Part shown: one piece after another, positions 56,958-64,000 of the stretch
Position numbering within the stretch: the stretch's first letter is position 1
Layout: each line of letters starts with the position of its first letter
Source of the DNA: Streptomyces sp. NBC_01294
GTDB taxonomy: Bacteria > Actinomycetota > Actinomycetes > Streptomycetales > Streptomycetaceae
Assembly: GCF_035917235.1 (NCBI RefSeq)
Contig: NZ_CP108423.1
Span: forward strand, 5,547,501 to 5,611,500
Length of the DNA: 64,000 nt
Reading direction: 5' to 3'
Notes under the pieces: generated by a model
Database searches by the model: none
What the model was told of the DNA's origin: nothing
The model's input: the letters and a program-made list of their open reading frames with translations, nothing else
Translations under genes and position numbers: made by a program

Positions 56958-57860
56958 TCAGCCGAGGGAGGGGAGGGGGAAGGCGATCTTGAGGGCGTAG
57001 GCGGCGACCAGGCCGTAGCCGAGGCGGAAGGTCCAGACGCGGGCGGTGTCGGAGATGCGGGCGCCGGCGAGGGAGCCGAGGACGGCGAGCGTCTGCTGCC
57101 AGAGGAGTGAGGCGAGGCCTACGCCGAGGAGGAAGGCGGCTCCGGCCGGGCCGGTGCGGAGGGTGGCGCCCTGGGCGGTGGTGAGGGCGGCGAAGTAGAG
57201 GGCGGTGGTGGGGTTGAGGGCGGTGAGGCCGACGTAGCGGGCGAAGGCCTTTGCCGCGGGGCGCGTGCCGGTGCCGGTGCCGGACGCGGGGCTCCGCCCC
57301 GGGCCCCGCGCCTCAAACGCCGGCGGGGCTGGATTTGGTGCCGGCCGGGCTGGGGGTGCCTGTGCGGCTGAAAGATCGGGGCTCCGCCCCGGACCCCGCG
57401 CCTCAAACGCCGGCGAGGCTGGGTTTGGTGCCGGCCGGGCTGGGGGTGCCTGTGCGGCTGAAAGATCGGGGCTCCGCCCCGGGCCCCGCGCCTCAAGCGC
57501 CGGCGAAGCTGGGTTTGGCGCCGGTGGGGCTGGATTTGGTGTCAGTGAGGTGGGGTGGGCCTTGGAGAGGCCGTGGGCTGCGATCGTGAGGAGGATGGCC
57601 GCCGAGGCCAGGCGGACCCAGGCTTCGACCGGGGAGATGTGGGAGGCCACCCAGGGGCCCGTGGCCGTGGCGAGGGCCGCGTAGCCGAGGTCGACCGCCG
57701 CGATGCCCGCGGCCGCGGCCACCGCCGTCCGGCGGCTCCGCATCGCCTCCTGGAGCAGCAGCACGCTCATCGCGCCCATCGGCATCGCCACGCCCAGCCC
57801 CGCGACCGCGCCCGCCAGGGCCGGTGTCATCAGTTCGCTCGTGCTCATGCTCATGGTCAT
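56958..57860 (-). CDS. LysE-family amino acid exporter with large repeat insert
   Basis: A 300-residue member of a family usually about 200-210 residues. The N-part (GAVAGLGVAMPMGAMSVLLLQEA, AGIAAVDLGYAALATATGP) and the C-part (ALNPTTALYFAAL, LLGVGLASLLWQQTLAVL) are typical. Between them, residues about 106-199 are an insert made of three 30-residue units (PASPAFEARGPGRSPDLSAA-like) encoded by a dispersed DNA repeat. The insert falls in the central cytoplasmic loop, so export may survive. It is divergent from an Lrp/AsnC gene, its likely regulator. The start is the ATG at 57860; 57854 and 57848 are alternatives. Confidence 0.85.
   Translation of the reverse strand: MTMSMSTSELMTPALAGAVAGLGVAMPMGAMSVLLLQEAMRSRRTAVAAAAGIAAVDLGYAALATATGPWVASHISPVEAWVRLASAAILLTIAAHGLSKAHPTSLTPNPAPPAPNPASPALEARGPGRSPDLSAAQAPPARPAPNPASPAFEARGPGRSPDLSAAQAPPARPAPNPAPPAFEARGPGRSPASGTGTGTRPAAKAFARYVGLTALNPTTALYFAALTTAQGATLRTGPAGAAFLLGVGLASLLWQQTLAVLGSLAGARISDTARVWTFRLGYGLVAAYALKIAFPLPSLG
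57290..57520. repeat. In-frame dispersed repeat array (90-bp period) within lysE-type gene
   Basis: CCTCAAACGCCGGCGGGGCTG-type cores begin at 57311, 57401 and 57491, each with GGGGCTCCGCCCC hairpin sequence and a GGTGCCGGCCGGGCTGGGGG segment. A 90-bp period equals 30 codons. Confidence 0.9.
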
Positions 57861-57917
57861 AGGGCGAGGGTCGGCCTCCGGCCCCGAGGGATGAGCGCGA
57901 ATAACGGGCCCGGCTGC

Positions 57918-57923
57918 GACAAT
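57918..57923 (+). promoter_or_regulatory. -10 box of leaderless lrp-type promoter
   Basis: GACAAT six bases before the ATG at 57930, as at recO and dusB. Confidence 0.45.
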
Positions 57924-57929
57924 CGCGGT

Positions 57930-58370
57930 ATGGACCGCCTCGACAGGGAAATCCTCGGCATCCTGCAGCAGGATGCGCGGATCTCGTACCGGGACCTCGG
58001 CGTCCGCGTCGGCCTCAGCGCCAACGCCACTGCCGACCGGGTGCGACGGATGCGCCGGGACGGGGTGATCCGCGGGTTCACCGTCGTGGTGGATCCGGCG
58101 GCCGACACCGCCGGCGGGCTCGTCGTCTTCATCGACGTCACCCTGCGCCAGGACACCACCAACGAGGAGTTCGAACGGCAGGTCGCCAAGCTGTCCGGGA
58201 TCACCGAGGTCGTGCACGTGACCGGCGAGCACGACTACCTCGTACGCGCCCGGGCCGCCGACCCCGCCGCCCTCGACGCGCTGCTGCGCCGGCTGAAACG
58301 GGAGGCGGGGGTGGCCCAGTCCAACACCCGGATCGCCCTGCGCGCGGCCACCCGGCCCGGCCAGCCCTGA
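57930..58370 (+). CDS. Lrp/AsnC-family regulator
   Basis: A 146-residue feast/famine regulator. The helix-turn-helix (DARISYRDLGVRVGLSANATADRVRRMRRDGVI) is N-terminal, and the C-terminal RAM domain (VVHVTGEHDYLVRARAADPAALDALL) binds amino acids. It is divergent from the LysE-type exporter with 69 bp between the starts, the usual arrangement for amino-acid-induced export. Confidence 0.9.
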   Translation: MDRLDREILGILQQDARISYRDLGVRVGLSANATADRVRRMRRDGVIRGFTVVVDPAADTAGGLVVFIDVTLRQDTTNEEFERQVAKLSGITEVVHVTGEHDYLVRARAADPAALDALLRRLKREAGVAQSNTRIALRAATRPGQP

Positions 58371-58382
58371 GGCACCGGCCGC

Positions 58383-59996
58383 CTACAGCGCCGACTCCCA
58401 CGTCACCGTCGTGCCCCGGGGCCCCGCCGCGGTGCGGCCGTCGTCCGCCACGGTGAGGCGGACCCGGGAGGAGGTCGCCTCCACCACCACCTCCATGGAG
58501 GTGGCCTCGCCCCGGCGGTGCGCCGCGGCCAGGGCGGTGCGCAGGGCGGAGAACAGGGCGACGGCCACCGGCTCCGGAAGCAGGGCGTCCACCGCGCCCG
58601 CGAAGTGCACCGACGGCTGGAAGCCGAGCAGGACCGCGGCCCCGCTCGTCTCGCGCAGGACCCGCCCCCGGAAGGTGGTCGGGGCGTCGGTCGGCGGCTG
58701 CTGGAGGGCGAAGATGGCCGTCCGGACCTCCTGGATGGTGGAGTCCAGCTCGTCGACGGCGCGGCTGAGTTCGTCGCCCACCGTGTCTCCGGACGGGGCG
58801 TTCGAGGCGCGCCGCCGGGTGCTTTCGAGCATCATCTCGGTGGCGAAGAGCCGCTGGACCACCAGGTCGTGCAGGTCCCGCGCGATCCGGTCGCGGTCCT
58901 CGTACACCGCGAGCTGCTCCCGGTCGTGCTGGGCGTCCGCCAGGACGAGGGCCAGCGCGGCGTGCGTGGCGAACTGTGAGGCGAGCAGCTGGTCCACCGC
59001 GTCGTACGGGGGTCCGCCGCGGGCGCGCGGCAGGGCCAGGGTGCCGATCAGCCGGCCGCCGCTCTGCAGCGGAAGCATCATGCTCGGCCCGAACCGTTCC
59101 CGGACGTGCGTGGTCATCCGCGGATCCGTCGCCGAGTCCTCGATGAAGACGGGTTCGCCGCCGAGGAGTTGTTCCAGGACCGGCGAGCCGGGGGCGATCG
59201 CCGTGCCGACCAGGTCCCCGGGGTCCGCGTGCGTGGAGGCGGCCACGATCTCCATGCCGCCCTCGGGGGTCGGCTGGAGCACCACGCCGGCCGCGGCGTC
59301 CGCCAGTACCCGGGCCCGTTCGGCCACGCACTTCAGGGCGTCCGCCGCGGGGGCTCCGGCCAGCAGGGCCGTGGTCACGGCGGCGGCGCCGTCGATCCAG
59401 CGCTCCCGGCGGCGCGCGGTCTCGTAGAGCCGGGCGTTGCCGATCGCGATGCCCGCCTGCGTGGCGAGGACGCGCACCAGGGCGAGGTCCTCGTCCGTGA
59501 AGGGGCCGCCGCCGCGCTTCTCGGTGAGGTAGAGGTTGCCGAAGACCTCGGTGTGCACCCGGATCGGGACGCCCAGGAAGCTGCGCATCGGAGGGTGGCC
59601 CGGCGGGAGGCCGACGGCCCGGGGGTCCTGGGTGAGGTCGTCCAGCAGGAGCGGGCGCGGGTCCTTGAGGAGGACCCCGAGCAGGCCGGAGCGCCCGTCC
59701 GGCAGGTGGGGGATGGCGGCCCGCTGCGCCTCGGTGAGCCCGGACGTGAACAGCTCGGTCAGCCGGACGCGCTCGGGGTCGACGACCCCGAGCGCTCCGT
59801 ACCGGGCTGCGCTCAGCTCGGTCGCCGATTCCACGATGTGCTGGAGGGTGGCGCGCAGCTCCAGTTCGGAGCCGACGCTGAGGACGGCTTCCAGCAGGAC
59901 GGGGAGGCTCGCCCCGTCCTCCTCGGGCTGCTCGCGGGGTTGCTCGCCGGCTTCCCCGCCGGGCCGCCGTTCGGGCTCGTGCCCGGCGTCGGTCAT
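58383..59996 (-). CDS. Dual-GAF sensor histidine kinase with degenerate ATPase domain
   Basis: A 537-residue cytoplasmic protein of the DevS/DosS layout. GAF1 (about 40-180) carries YGALGVVDPERVRLTELFTSG and FLGVPIRVHTEVFGNLYLTEK. GAF2 (about 200-340) follows. The dimerisation helix has RIARDLHDLVVQRLFA, with the phospho-acceptor His. The ATPase part is odd: no clear N box (RTALAAAHRRGEA), one G1-like VADDGR, then GPRGTTVTWESAL and no GLGL block. Its ATG overlaps the stop of the MreB-like gene by 4 nt. Whether it autophosphorylates is doubtful. Confidence 0.85.
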   Translation of the reverse strand: MTDAGHEPERRPGGEAGEQPREQPEEDGASLPVLLEAVLSVGSELELRATLQHIVESATELSAARYGALGVVDPERVRLTELFTSGLTEAQRAAIPHLPDGRSGLLGVLLKDPRPLLLDDLTQDPRAVGLPPGHPPMRSFLGVPIRVHTEVFGNLYLTEKRGGGPFTDEDLALVRVLATQAGIAIGNARLYETARRRERWIDGAAAVTTALLAGAPAADALKCVAERARVLADAAAGVVLQPTPEGGMEIVAASTHADPGDLVGTAIAPGSPVLEQLLGGEPVFIEDSATDPRMTTHVRERFGPSMMLPLQSGGRLIGTLALPRARGGPPYDAVDQLLASQFATHAALALVLADAQHDREQLAVYEDRDRIARDLHDLVVQRLFATEMMLESTRRRASNAPSGDTVGDELSRAVDELDSTIQEVRTAIFALQQPPTDAPTTFRGRVLRETSGAAVLLGFQPSVHFAGAVDALLPEPVAVALFSALRTALAAAHRRGEATSMEVVVEATSSRVRLTVADDGRTAAGPRGTTVTWESAL

Positions 59997-61030
59997 TCGG
60001 ACAGCGGGTTGAGGACCATGGGGGCGATCTTCCCTTCGAGCATCGCGCCGAGACCGAGTACGGCGCACACGTCCGGCCGTTCCGCGATGGCGACGGGCAT
60101 TCCGGTGGCGTCCCGCAGCATCTGGTCCAGGCCCGGCAGCAGGGCGCTGCCGCCCACCATCATGATTCCCCGGTCCGTCAGGTCCGCCACCAGGTCCGGC
60201 GGGCAGTCCCGCAGCACCTTGCCGATGCCGTCGAGGACGGCGGTCAGCGGGGTGTGGATGGCGTCCCGCACGGCCGCGGTGTCCACGTGGACGGAACGGG
60301 CCAGTCCGGTGGCCACGTCGCGGCCGTGGATCAGGGTGGAGGCCGGTCCCTCGGCGGTGAGGCCGTTGCCGTGCAGGGCCAGTTGGAGCGGCCGGACGGC
60401 CTGGCTGGGCAGCATCAGCTCGTGCGCGTGGCGCAGGTGCTGGACGACCGCGTGGTCGATGGCCTCGCCGCCGACCGGGATCCGCTCGGCGGTGACGATC
60501 GAGCCGAGGGAGAGGACGGCCACCTGGGTGGCGGCGGCCCCGCACACCATGATCATCGTCGCGGTCGGCTGCTCCACGGGCAGTCCGCAGCCGACGGCCG
60601 CCGCGATCAGGGTGTCGACCAGTTCGACGCGCCGGGCGCCGAGTCCGACGAGGGTCTCCACCGTCGCCCGCTGGGCGAGCGGGTCCGCGTCGTGCGGGGT
60701 GCAGGCGGCGGCCCGCAGCCGCGGCTTGCGGCGCAGGGCGCGCCGCAGCTTCTCGCCGAGGAGGTGGCGCAGCATCCGCTGGGCCATCTCGATGTCGACG
60801 ACGGTGCCGCCGGAGACGGGGCGCACGACCCGGATGTAGTCGGGCGTGCGGCCGGTCATCCGTTCGGCGAAGGTGCCGACGGCGATGAGTGCGCCGGTGC
60901 GCGTGTTGACCGCGGCGACGCTGGGCTCGTCGACCACGAGGCCGGCGCCCTTGACGTACACGCGGGTCCGGGCCGCCCCCAGGTCGACGGCGACGTGGCA
61001 GCGGCGCAACTGCTCAAGACTGACGGTCAC
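59993..61030 (-). CDS. MreB/Mbl-like actin-fold protein
   Basis: A 345-residue bacterial actin homologue. Phosphate-1 VDLGAARTRVYVKG, GTFAERMTGRTPDYIRVVRPV, IPVGGEAIDHAVVQHL and the C-terminal VGGSALLPGLDQML give the MreB order. Several positions usually acidic in MreB are changed, and the second phosphate loop reads VCGAAATQVAVLSLG. A third MreB-like gene of this sort is known in S. coelicolor; its role is not cell elongation as in rods. The GTG at 61030 has GGAGG seven bases upstream. Coupled to the GAF kinase gene. Confidence 0.87.
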   Translation of the reverse strand: MTVSLEQLRRCHVAVDLGAARTRVYVKGAGLVVDEPSVAAVNTRTGALIAVGTFAERMTGRTPDYIRVVRPVSGGTVVDIEMAQRMLRHLLGEKLRRALRRKPRLRAAACTPHDADPLAQRATVETLVGLGARRVELVDTLIAAAVGCGLPVEQPTATMIMVCGAAATQVAVLSLGSIVTAERIPVGGEAIDHAVVQHLRHAHELMLPSQAVRPLQLALHGNGLTAEGPASTLIHGRDVATGLARSVHVDTAAVRDAIHTPLTAVLDGIGKVLRDCPPDLVADLTDRGIMMVGGSALLPGLDQMLRDATGMPVAIAERPDVCAVLGLGAMLEGKIAPMVLNPLSE

Positions 61031-61242
61031 GGCAGATCCTCCCGAGGGCACGGACGCAAGAGAACCGGCGGAAATGCCGGTCACATTCCATATCATCTCG
61101 GACATTCACGGCTGACCGCCCGTTGGGATGCTCCGGCCGGGGGGTGCCTCGCGGCTGCATGGGGGTGGATTTCTGTACCGACAGGCAGCACCATGCCCGC
61201 ACTGCACGCGCTACTCACGCGTAACAAGGTAAAGGGGACTCG

Positions 61243-61953
61243 ATGCTGACGGCCCGACAGGCCCTGCCGGCACTTCTGACGCTCTGCCTGACGCTGACGG
61301 CGCCCCTCGCGGCCCACGCCGCCGACCGGGGCCCGGCCGGGTCGTCCGAGCAGGTGTCAGCACGCAATCCGGTGGTCTTCGTGCACGGTTACAACGCCGA
61401 TCCGGGCGTCTGGGGAGCCCTGCGCGCGGACCTGCGGGCCGCCGGGTACGCCGACTCGGAGCTCCACTCCTTCGGCTACGACACCCACCAGTCCGTCAAC
61501 GAGGTCCTCACCGGACGGCTCGCCGCCTACGTCGACCAGGTCCGCCGCGAGACCGGCGCCGCCAAGGTCGACGTCGTCGCGCACTCCTTCGGCTCGCTGG
61601 TGAGCCGCTGGTACGTGAAGTTCGGCGGCGGCGCGGCCACCGTCGGCCACTGGGTCTCGCTGGCCGGACCCAACCGCGGCACCTCCACCGCGTGGGCCTG
61701 CGCCCTGTGGGACCAGGCGTGCCGGGACATGACGCCCGGTTCGTACGTGGTGAAGAACCTGAACGGCGGGGACGAGACCCCGGGCGCGGTGAAGTACGCG
61801 ACCTTCTGGTCCCACTGCGACGAGATCGTCAACCCGGACGACAGCGTGCCGCTGACCGGGGCCGCCAACACGCAGGTCGGCTGCCTCGAGCACAACGACC
61901 TGCTCGGGGACGACGGGACCTCGGCGGGCGTACGCGCCTTCCTCGCCTCGTGA
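61243..61953 (+). CDS. Secreted alpha/beta-hydrolase lipase
   Basis: A 236-residue esterase/lipase with a Sec signal peptide cleaved near AHA-AD (residue 27). VVFVHGYN gives the oxyanion region, VAHSFGSL the nucleophile Ser115 (an AHSxG variant of GHSxG), and DDSVPL and EHNDLL supply Asp and His. Four cysteines (WACALWDQAC, SHCDE, GCLEH) can form disulfides. It resembles the EstB/LipA small lipases. AAAGGGGA lies before the ATG. It is a separate unit, divergent from the MreB-like gene. Confidence 0.88.
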   Translation: MLTARQALPALLTLCLTLTAPLAAHAADRGPAGSSEQVSARNPVVFVHGYNADPGVWGALRADLRAAGYADSELHSFGYDTHQSVNEVLTGRLAAYVDQVRRETGAAKVDVVAHSFGSLVSRWYVKFGGGAATVGHWVSLAGPNRGTSTAWACALWDQACRDMTPGSYVVKNLNGGDETPGAVKYATFWSHCDEIVNPDDSVPLTGAANTQVGCLEHNDLLGDDGTSAGVRAFLAS

Positions 61954-61978
61954 CCCCTGAACCCCGCAGCCCCGCCTC

Positions 61979-62596
61979 CTAACTCCTGGCGGCCGCGCCC
62001 CCGGCGGGGTCCGCGGCGTCCCCGACGGCGACCCGCTGGAGCAGGCCGTACGTGAACTCCGCGACGCAGGGGCGCCCCTGAGCGGCGAATGCCAGGCGCC
62101 AGCGGGTCGGCGCGGTGCCCTCCATCGGCCGTACGGGGGCGAAGGCCAGTGCCACCTCGTCCACCGTCGCCGACCAGGGCAGCAGGTCGTCCGGCGACTC
62201 CAGTACGGGGCCCCGCGCGCCCGGCGCCCGGACGAGCCACTCGTTCCACACCGCCCCGTCCGGCGCCGCCAGCACCTCGAAGCGCAGGGCCGGCCAGAGC
62301 GGCAGCGGCCACAGCAGGGCCTCGCACTCCAGATCGCCGATCGTGCGGCGCTCGGCGGACTCGGGCGGGCCGAGCACCGAGCGGTACCGGGCCAGCGCGC
62401 CGCGGGAGCGGGACTGGGGGTCCCCCCGGACGGAGTCTGGGGGATGGACCATCGCCTGCCAGCGCCTGTTCGCCTCGCGCTGGTCCGCGAGCGAGGCGCC
62501 CAGCCGGCGGCGGGCCTCGTCGGCAAGCTCCGGCTGGAAGTCCGCCATCCGCCGCAACAACACCAACTGGAAGGAGACCGGCCCGTAAGTTGTCAT
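61979..62596 (-). CDS. Conserved-type hypothetical protein with repeat insert
   Basis: A 205-residue cytoplasmic protein of unknown function. The N-terminal 30 residues are helical and basic (FQLVLLRRMADFQPELADEARRRLG). The body holds alternating strands (LLWPLPLWPALRFEVLAAPDGAVWNEWLVR). Residues about 51-61 (HPPDSVRGDPQ) are encoded by a dispersed palindromic DNA element at 62413-62444. I do not recognise a family. The start ATG at 62596 has no clear Shine-Dalgarno. Confidence 0.7.
   Translation of the reverse strand: MTTYGPVSFQLVLLRRMADFQPELADEARRRLGASLADQREANRRWQAMVHPPDSVRGDPQSRSRGALARYRSVLGPPESAERRTIGDLECEALLWPLPLWPALRFEVLAAPDGAVWNEWLVRAPGARGPVLESPDDLLPWSATVDEVALAFAPVRPMEGTAPTRWRLAFAAQGRPCVAEFTYGLLQRVAVGDAADPAGGAAARS
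62413..62444. repeat. Dispersed G/C-tract palindromic element inside a coding sequence
   Basis: The element contains GGGGGTCCCCC followed by CGGACGGAGTCTGGGGG. I recall similar strings repeated in other Streptomyces genomes; here it adds 11 codons without a frame change. Confidence 0.55.
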
Positions 62597-62674
62597 GGAG
62601 GAAACGATTCCACACAGGATCCTTACGTTCTCGGGATACGGATGTTGCCGCAGACCACGTAGCCTGCGGGCGCC

Positions 62675-63397
62675 ATGAACTACTGCCACGCGTGCCGGAG
62701 GCATCTCAACGGCGCACTCGCGTGCGCCGGATGCGGAACCCCGGCTGAGTACCTGATACCCGCCGCGCCCGTCGCCGCGTCCGTCCCCGGACCCGCCGTC
62801 GAGGCGCCGGTCGCCGAGGCGCCGACCGCGCTGGCCGACGTGTACGCCGACTCGCTGGTCGTGCTGTCCGCGCCGAACGAGCGAAGAGCCGGTACGCGCC
62901 GCCGGGCCACGCACCGGCGGCGCCGCCGGACCGTGCTGACCATCGCGCTCGGGCTGCTGATCGCGCTCGGGGGCTCGCTGGCGGTGGCCCGGATGACCGC
63001 CGAAGGCGAGGGCACCGACCGCGCCGCGAAGGTGGTGCTGACCGACGACGGCCCCCAGCAGCCGGCCCCGCTGCCGGACCTGCCGACGGCCGCGCCCACG
63101 GGGTCCGGCAAGGCCACCACGAAGGCGGCCGCGAGCACGAAGAAGGCCGGGTCCGGGGCGCCGACCGGGGGCGTCGCCCAGCCGGGGCTGACACCCTCCG
63201 CGCCCGCTCCCGTCACGTCGGGGCAGGAGTCCGGTACCCCCGGCCCGGGGAAGACCGTGCAGGGAGGGTCGGGTCAGCCCTCCGAGAGCGTTTCCAGCGG
63301 TGCGCCGACGTCGCCCACACCCGCGCCCCCGCCCCCGCCGAAGCCCACGCCGACCAAGGACTGCGGCTTCCTGGGCATGCTGTGCTGGGGCGACTGA
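62675..63397 (+). CDS. SCO2400-type zinc-ribbon membrane protein
   Basis: A 240-residue protein. A zinc ribbon opens it: Cys4, Cys7, Cys17 and Cys20 in CHACRRHLNGALACAGC. After an Ala/Pro-rich linker and an Arg cluster (RRRATHRRRRR) comes one membrane helix (TVLTIALGLLIALGGSLAVA). The rest is a long Pro/Thr/Ser/Ala-rich extracytoplasmic tail ending in CGFLGMLCWGD. Its architecture recalls a Streptomyces-specific family typified by SCO2400; the function is unknown. Confidence 0.7.
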   Translation: MNYCHACRRHLNGALACAGCGTPAEYLIPAAPVAASVPGPAVEAPVAEAPTALADVYADSLVVLSAPNERRAGTRRRATHRRRRRTVLTIALGLLIALGGSLAVARMTAEGEGTDRAAKVVLTDDGPQQPAPLPDLPTAAPTGSGKATTKAAASTKKAGSGAPTGGVAQPGLTPSAPAPVTSGQESGTPGPGKTVQGGSGQPSESVSSGAPTSPTPAPPPPPKPTPTKDCGFLGMLCWGD

Positions 63398-63823
63398 CTA
63401 GCCTCCCAGCATCCGCTTGAGCAGGTCCCGCAGCACCGCCCGCTCCGCCGGGGACAGCCCTGCCAGCGGTTCGCGCGCGAAGTCCAGCGACTCGCGCAGC
63501 CGCTCCGCCGTCTGCAGCCCCTCCTCGGTGGGGGCGGCCAGCTTGACCCGCCGGTCGGCGGGGTCCGGGCGGCGCTCGACCAGGCCGCCCCGCTCCAGCC
63601 GGTCGACGATCCCGGTCACGTTCGAGGGCTCGCACCTCAGCTTCTGCGCGATGCGGCGCATCGGCATGGGCTCCAGGGAGAGCAGGTTCAGCACCTTGGC
63701 CTGGGCGCCGGTCAGCTGATGGCTGGCGGCCGCGTGCTCGTACTCCATGTGGTACCGGGCCACGACATCGCCGATGAGTTCGACGACCTCGACGGTCACT
63801 GGGTCTACGCGACGACTGGGCAT
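63398..63823 (-). CDS. MarR-family transcriptional regulator
   Basis: A 141-residue winged-helix repressor. The recognition helix region MRRIAQKLRCEPSNVTGIVDRLERGGLV and the wing ERRPDPADRRVKLAAPTEEG are clear. It is divergent from the NADPH-type oxidoreductase gene, and a near-perfect 21-bp palindrome between them (63874-63894) is a likely operator. The ATG at 63823 with TACGCT six bases upstream sets the start; the frame is open to 63871. Confidence 0.88.
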   Translation of the reverse strand: MPSRRVDPVTVEVVELIGDVVARYHMEYEHAAASHQLTGAQAKVLNLLSLEPMPMRRIAQKLRCEPSNVTGIVDRLERGGLVERRPDPADRRVKLAAPTEEGLQTAERLRESLDFAREPLAGLSPAERAVLRDLLKRMLGG

Positions 63824-63829
63824 GGAACC

Positions 63830-63835
63830 AGCGTA
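63830..63835 (-). promoter_or_regulatory. -10 box of leaderless marR promoter
   Basis: TACGCT on the minus strand six bases before the ATG at 63823. Confidence 0.4.
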
Positions 63836-63873
63836 CCCATTTACTTGACAACATGAAATATCCAGGCGCATGG

Positions 63874-63894
63874 TTGTTTCACCTAGTGAAGCAA
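63874..63894. promoter_or_regulatory. Candidate MarR operator
   Basis: TTGTTTCAC-CTA-GTGAAGCAA: 9-bp arms matching at eight of nine positions, 25 bp before the oxidoreductase start, in an AT-rich island between divergent genes. Confidence 0.6.
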
Positions 63895-63918
63895 TTTCGT
63901 TCTGACCAGGAGCGCCGC

Positions 63919-64000
63919 ATGTCTGAGATCCCCGCCGTCAGCCGCGAGTGGCACCTCGTCCGTCGCCCGCAGGGCTGGCCCGTCGCCGAGGACTTCGCCC
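63919..64000 (+). CDS. NADP-dependent oxidoreductase, N-terminal fragment
   Basis: The first 27 codons (SEIPAVSREWHLVRRP, then GWPVAEDFA) match the start of zinc-less medium-chain NADPH-dependent oxidoreductases (curcumin/quinone-reductase type). AGGAG lies seven bases before the ATG. The gene runs out of the window. It is probably controlled by the divergent MarR protein. Confidence 0.7.
   Translation, partial: MSEIPAVSREWHLVRRPQGWPVAEDFA

Overview
The window is a very GC-rich stretch of actinobacterial chromosome, almost certainly Streptomyces. The evidence is the codon bias, the many leaderless-type promoters, the mycelial-type regulators, and a gene order that (from memory) matches the conserved core around SCO2440-SCO2510 of S. 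coelicolor. I see no prophage, insertion sequence, CRISPR array or secondary-metabolite cluster. Most of it is housekeeping and nitrogen/metal metabolism.

Layout. 1-2810: end of an NCS2 purine/uracil permease, recO, uppS and a small membrane protein. 2851-6105: the zinc-uptake operon znuA-znuC-znuB-zur, read leftward, with a Zur-box-like palindrome at its head. 6225-13685: glyS, a 5'-truncated VC0807-type membrane gene flanked by perfect palindromes, an aldo/keto reductase-TetR pair, a DoxX/MarR divergent pair, an MFS exporter and dusB. 14050-18143: ppdK behind a structured leader, then an ArsR-like regulator. 18243-18455: a tandem repeat array. 18462-21447: a Tat-exported PhoX-like protein, a DUF4287/SRPBCC protein, a group III truncated haemoglobin and a VOC protein. 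21461-27170: the nitrite-assimilation block (FAD oxidoreductase, nirB, nirD) divergent from a membrane flavin reductase. 27376-30662: a TauE/SafE permease, a class F sortase with a neighbouring membrane-anchored secreted protein, and a gamma-glutamylcyclotransferase-like protein. 30669-40532: dnaG, a ferredoxin-reductase-type flavoprotein, dgt, a CbiX-type chelatase, a SanA-like protein, an SDR, a small protein and nasA. 40533-43086: a translationally coupled three-gene operon with two tandem AbiEii-like nucleotidyltransferases and an unrecognised internally duplicated protein. 43260-48022: hrdA and a heterodimeric ABC exporter. 48245-53789: cupin, FGGY kinase, YtxH-like protein, two tRNA-Asn and one CAU tRNA, a YbdK-type ligase and an MFS protein. 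53961-64000: a cupin/AraC pair, an acyl-CoA carboxyl transferase, LysE/Lrp, a GAF histidine kinase coupled to an MreB-like protein, a lipase, a zinc-ribbon protein, MarR and the start of an oxidoreductase.

How they work together. nasA, the FAD oxidoreductase and nirBD form a split assimilatory nitrate-to-ammonium pathway, and both loci carry GlnR-box-like spaced half sites. znuACB plus zur is a self-contained zinc-homeostasis unit. The sortase and its neighbour may form a surface-display pair.

The most unusual signals are: (i) dispersed Streptomyces palindromic repeats that sit inside four protein-coding genes, where the tandem periods are multiples of three (51, 90 and 18 bp), while the intergenic array has a 29-bp period; (ii) the tandem nucleotidyltransferase operon; (iii) a 44-bp spacer-free perfect palindrome and a 61-bp terminator palindrome at a decayed gene; (iv) a hairpin that covers the Shine-Dalgarno of the sortase-adjacent surface protein; (v) a GAF histidine kinase whose ATPase motifs look lost.
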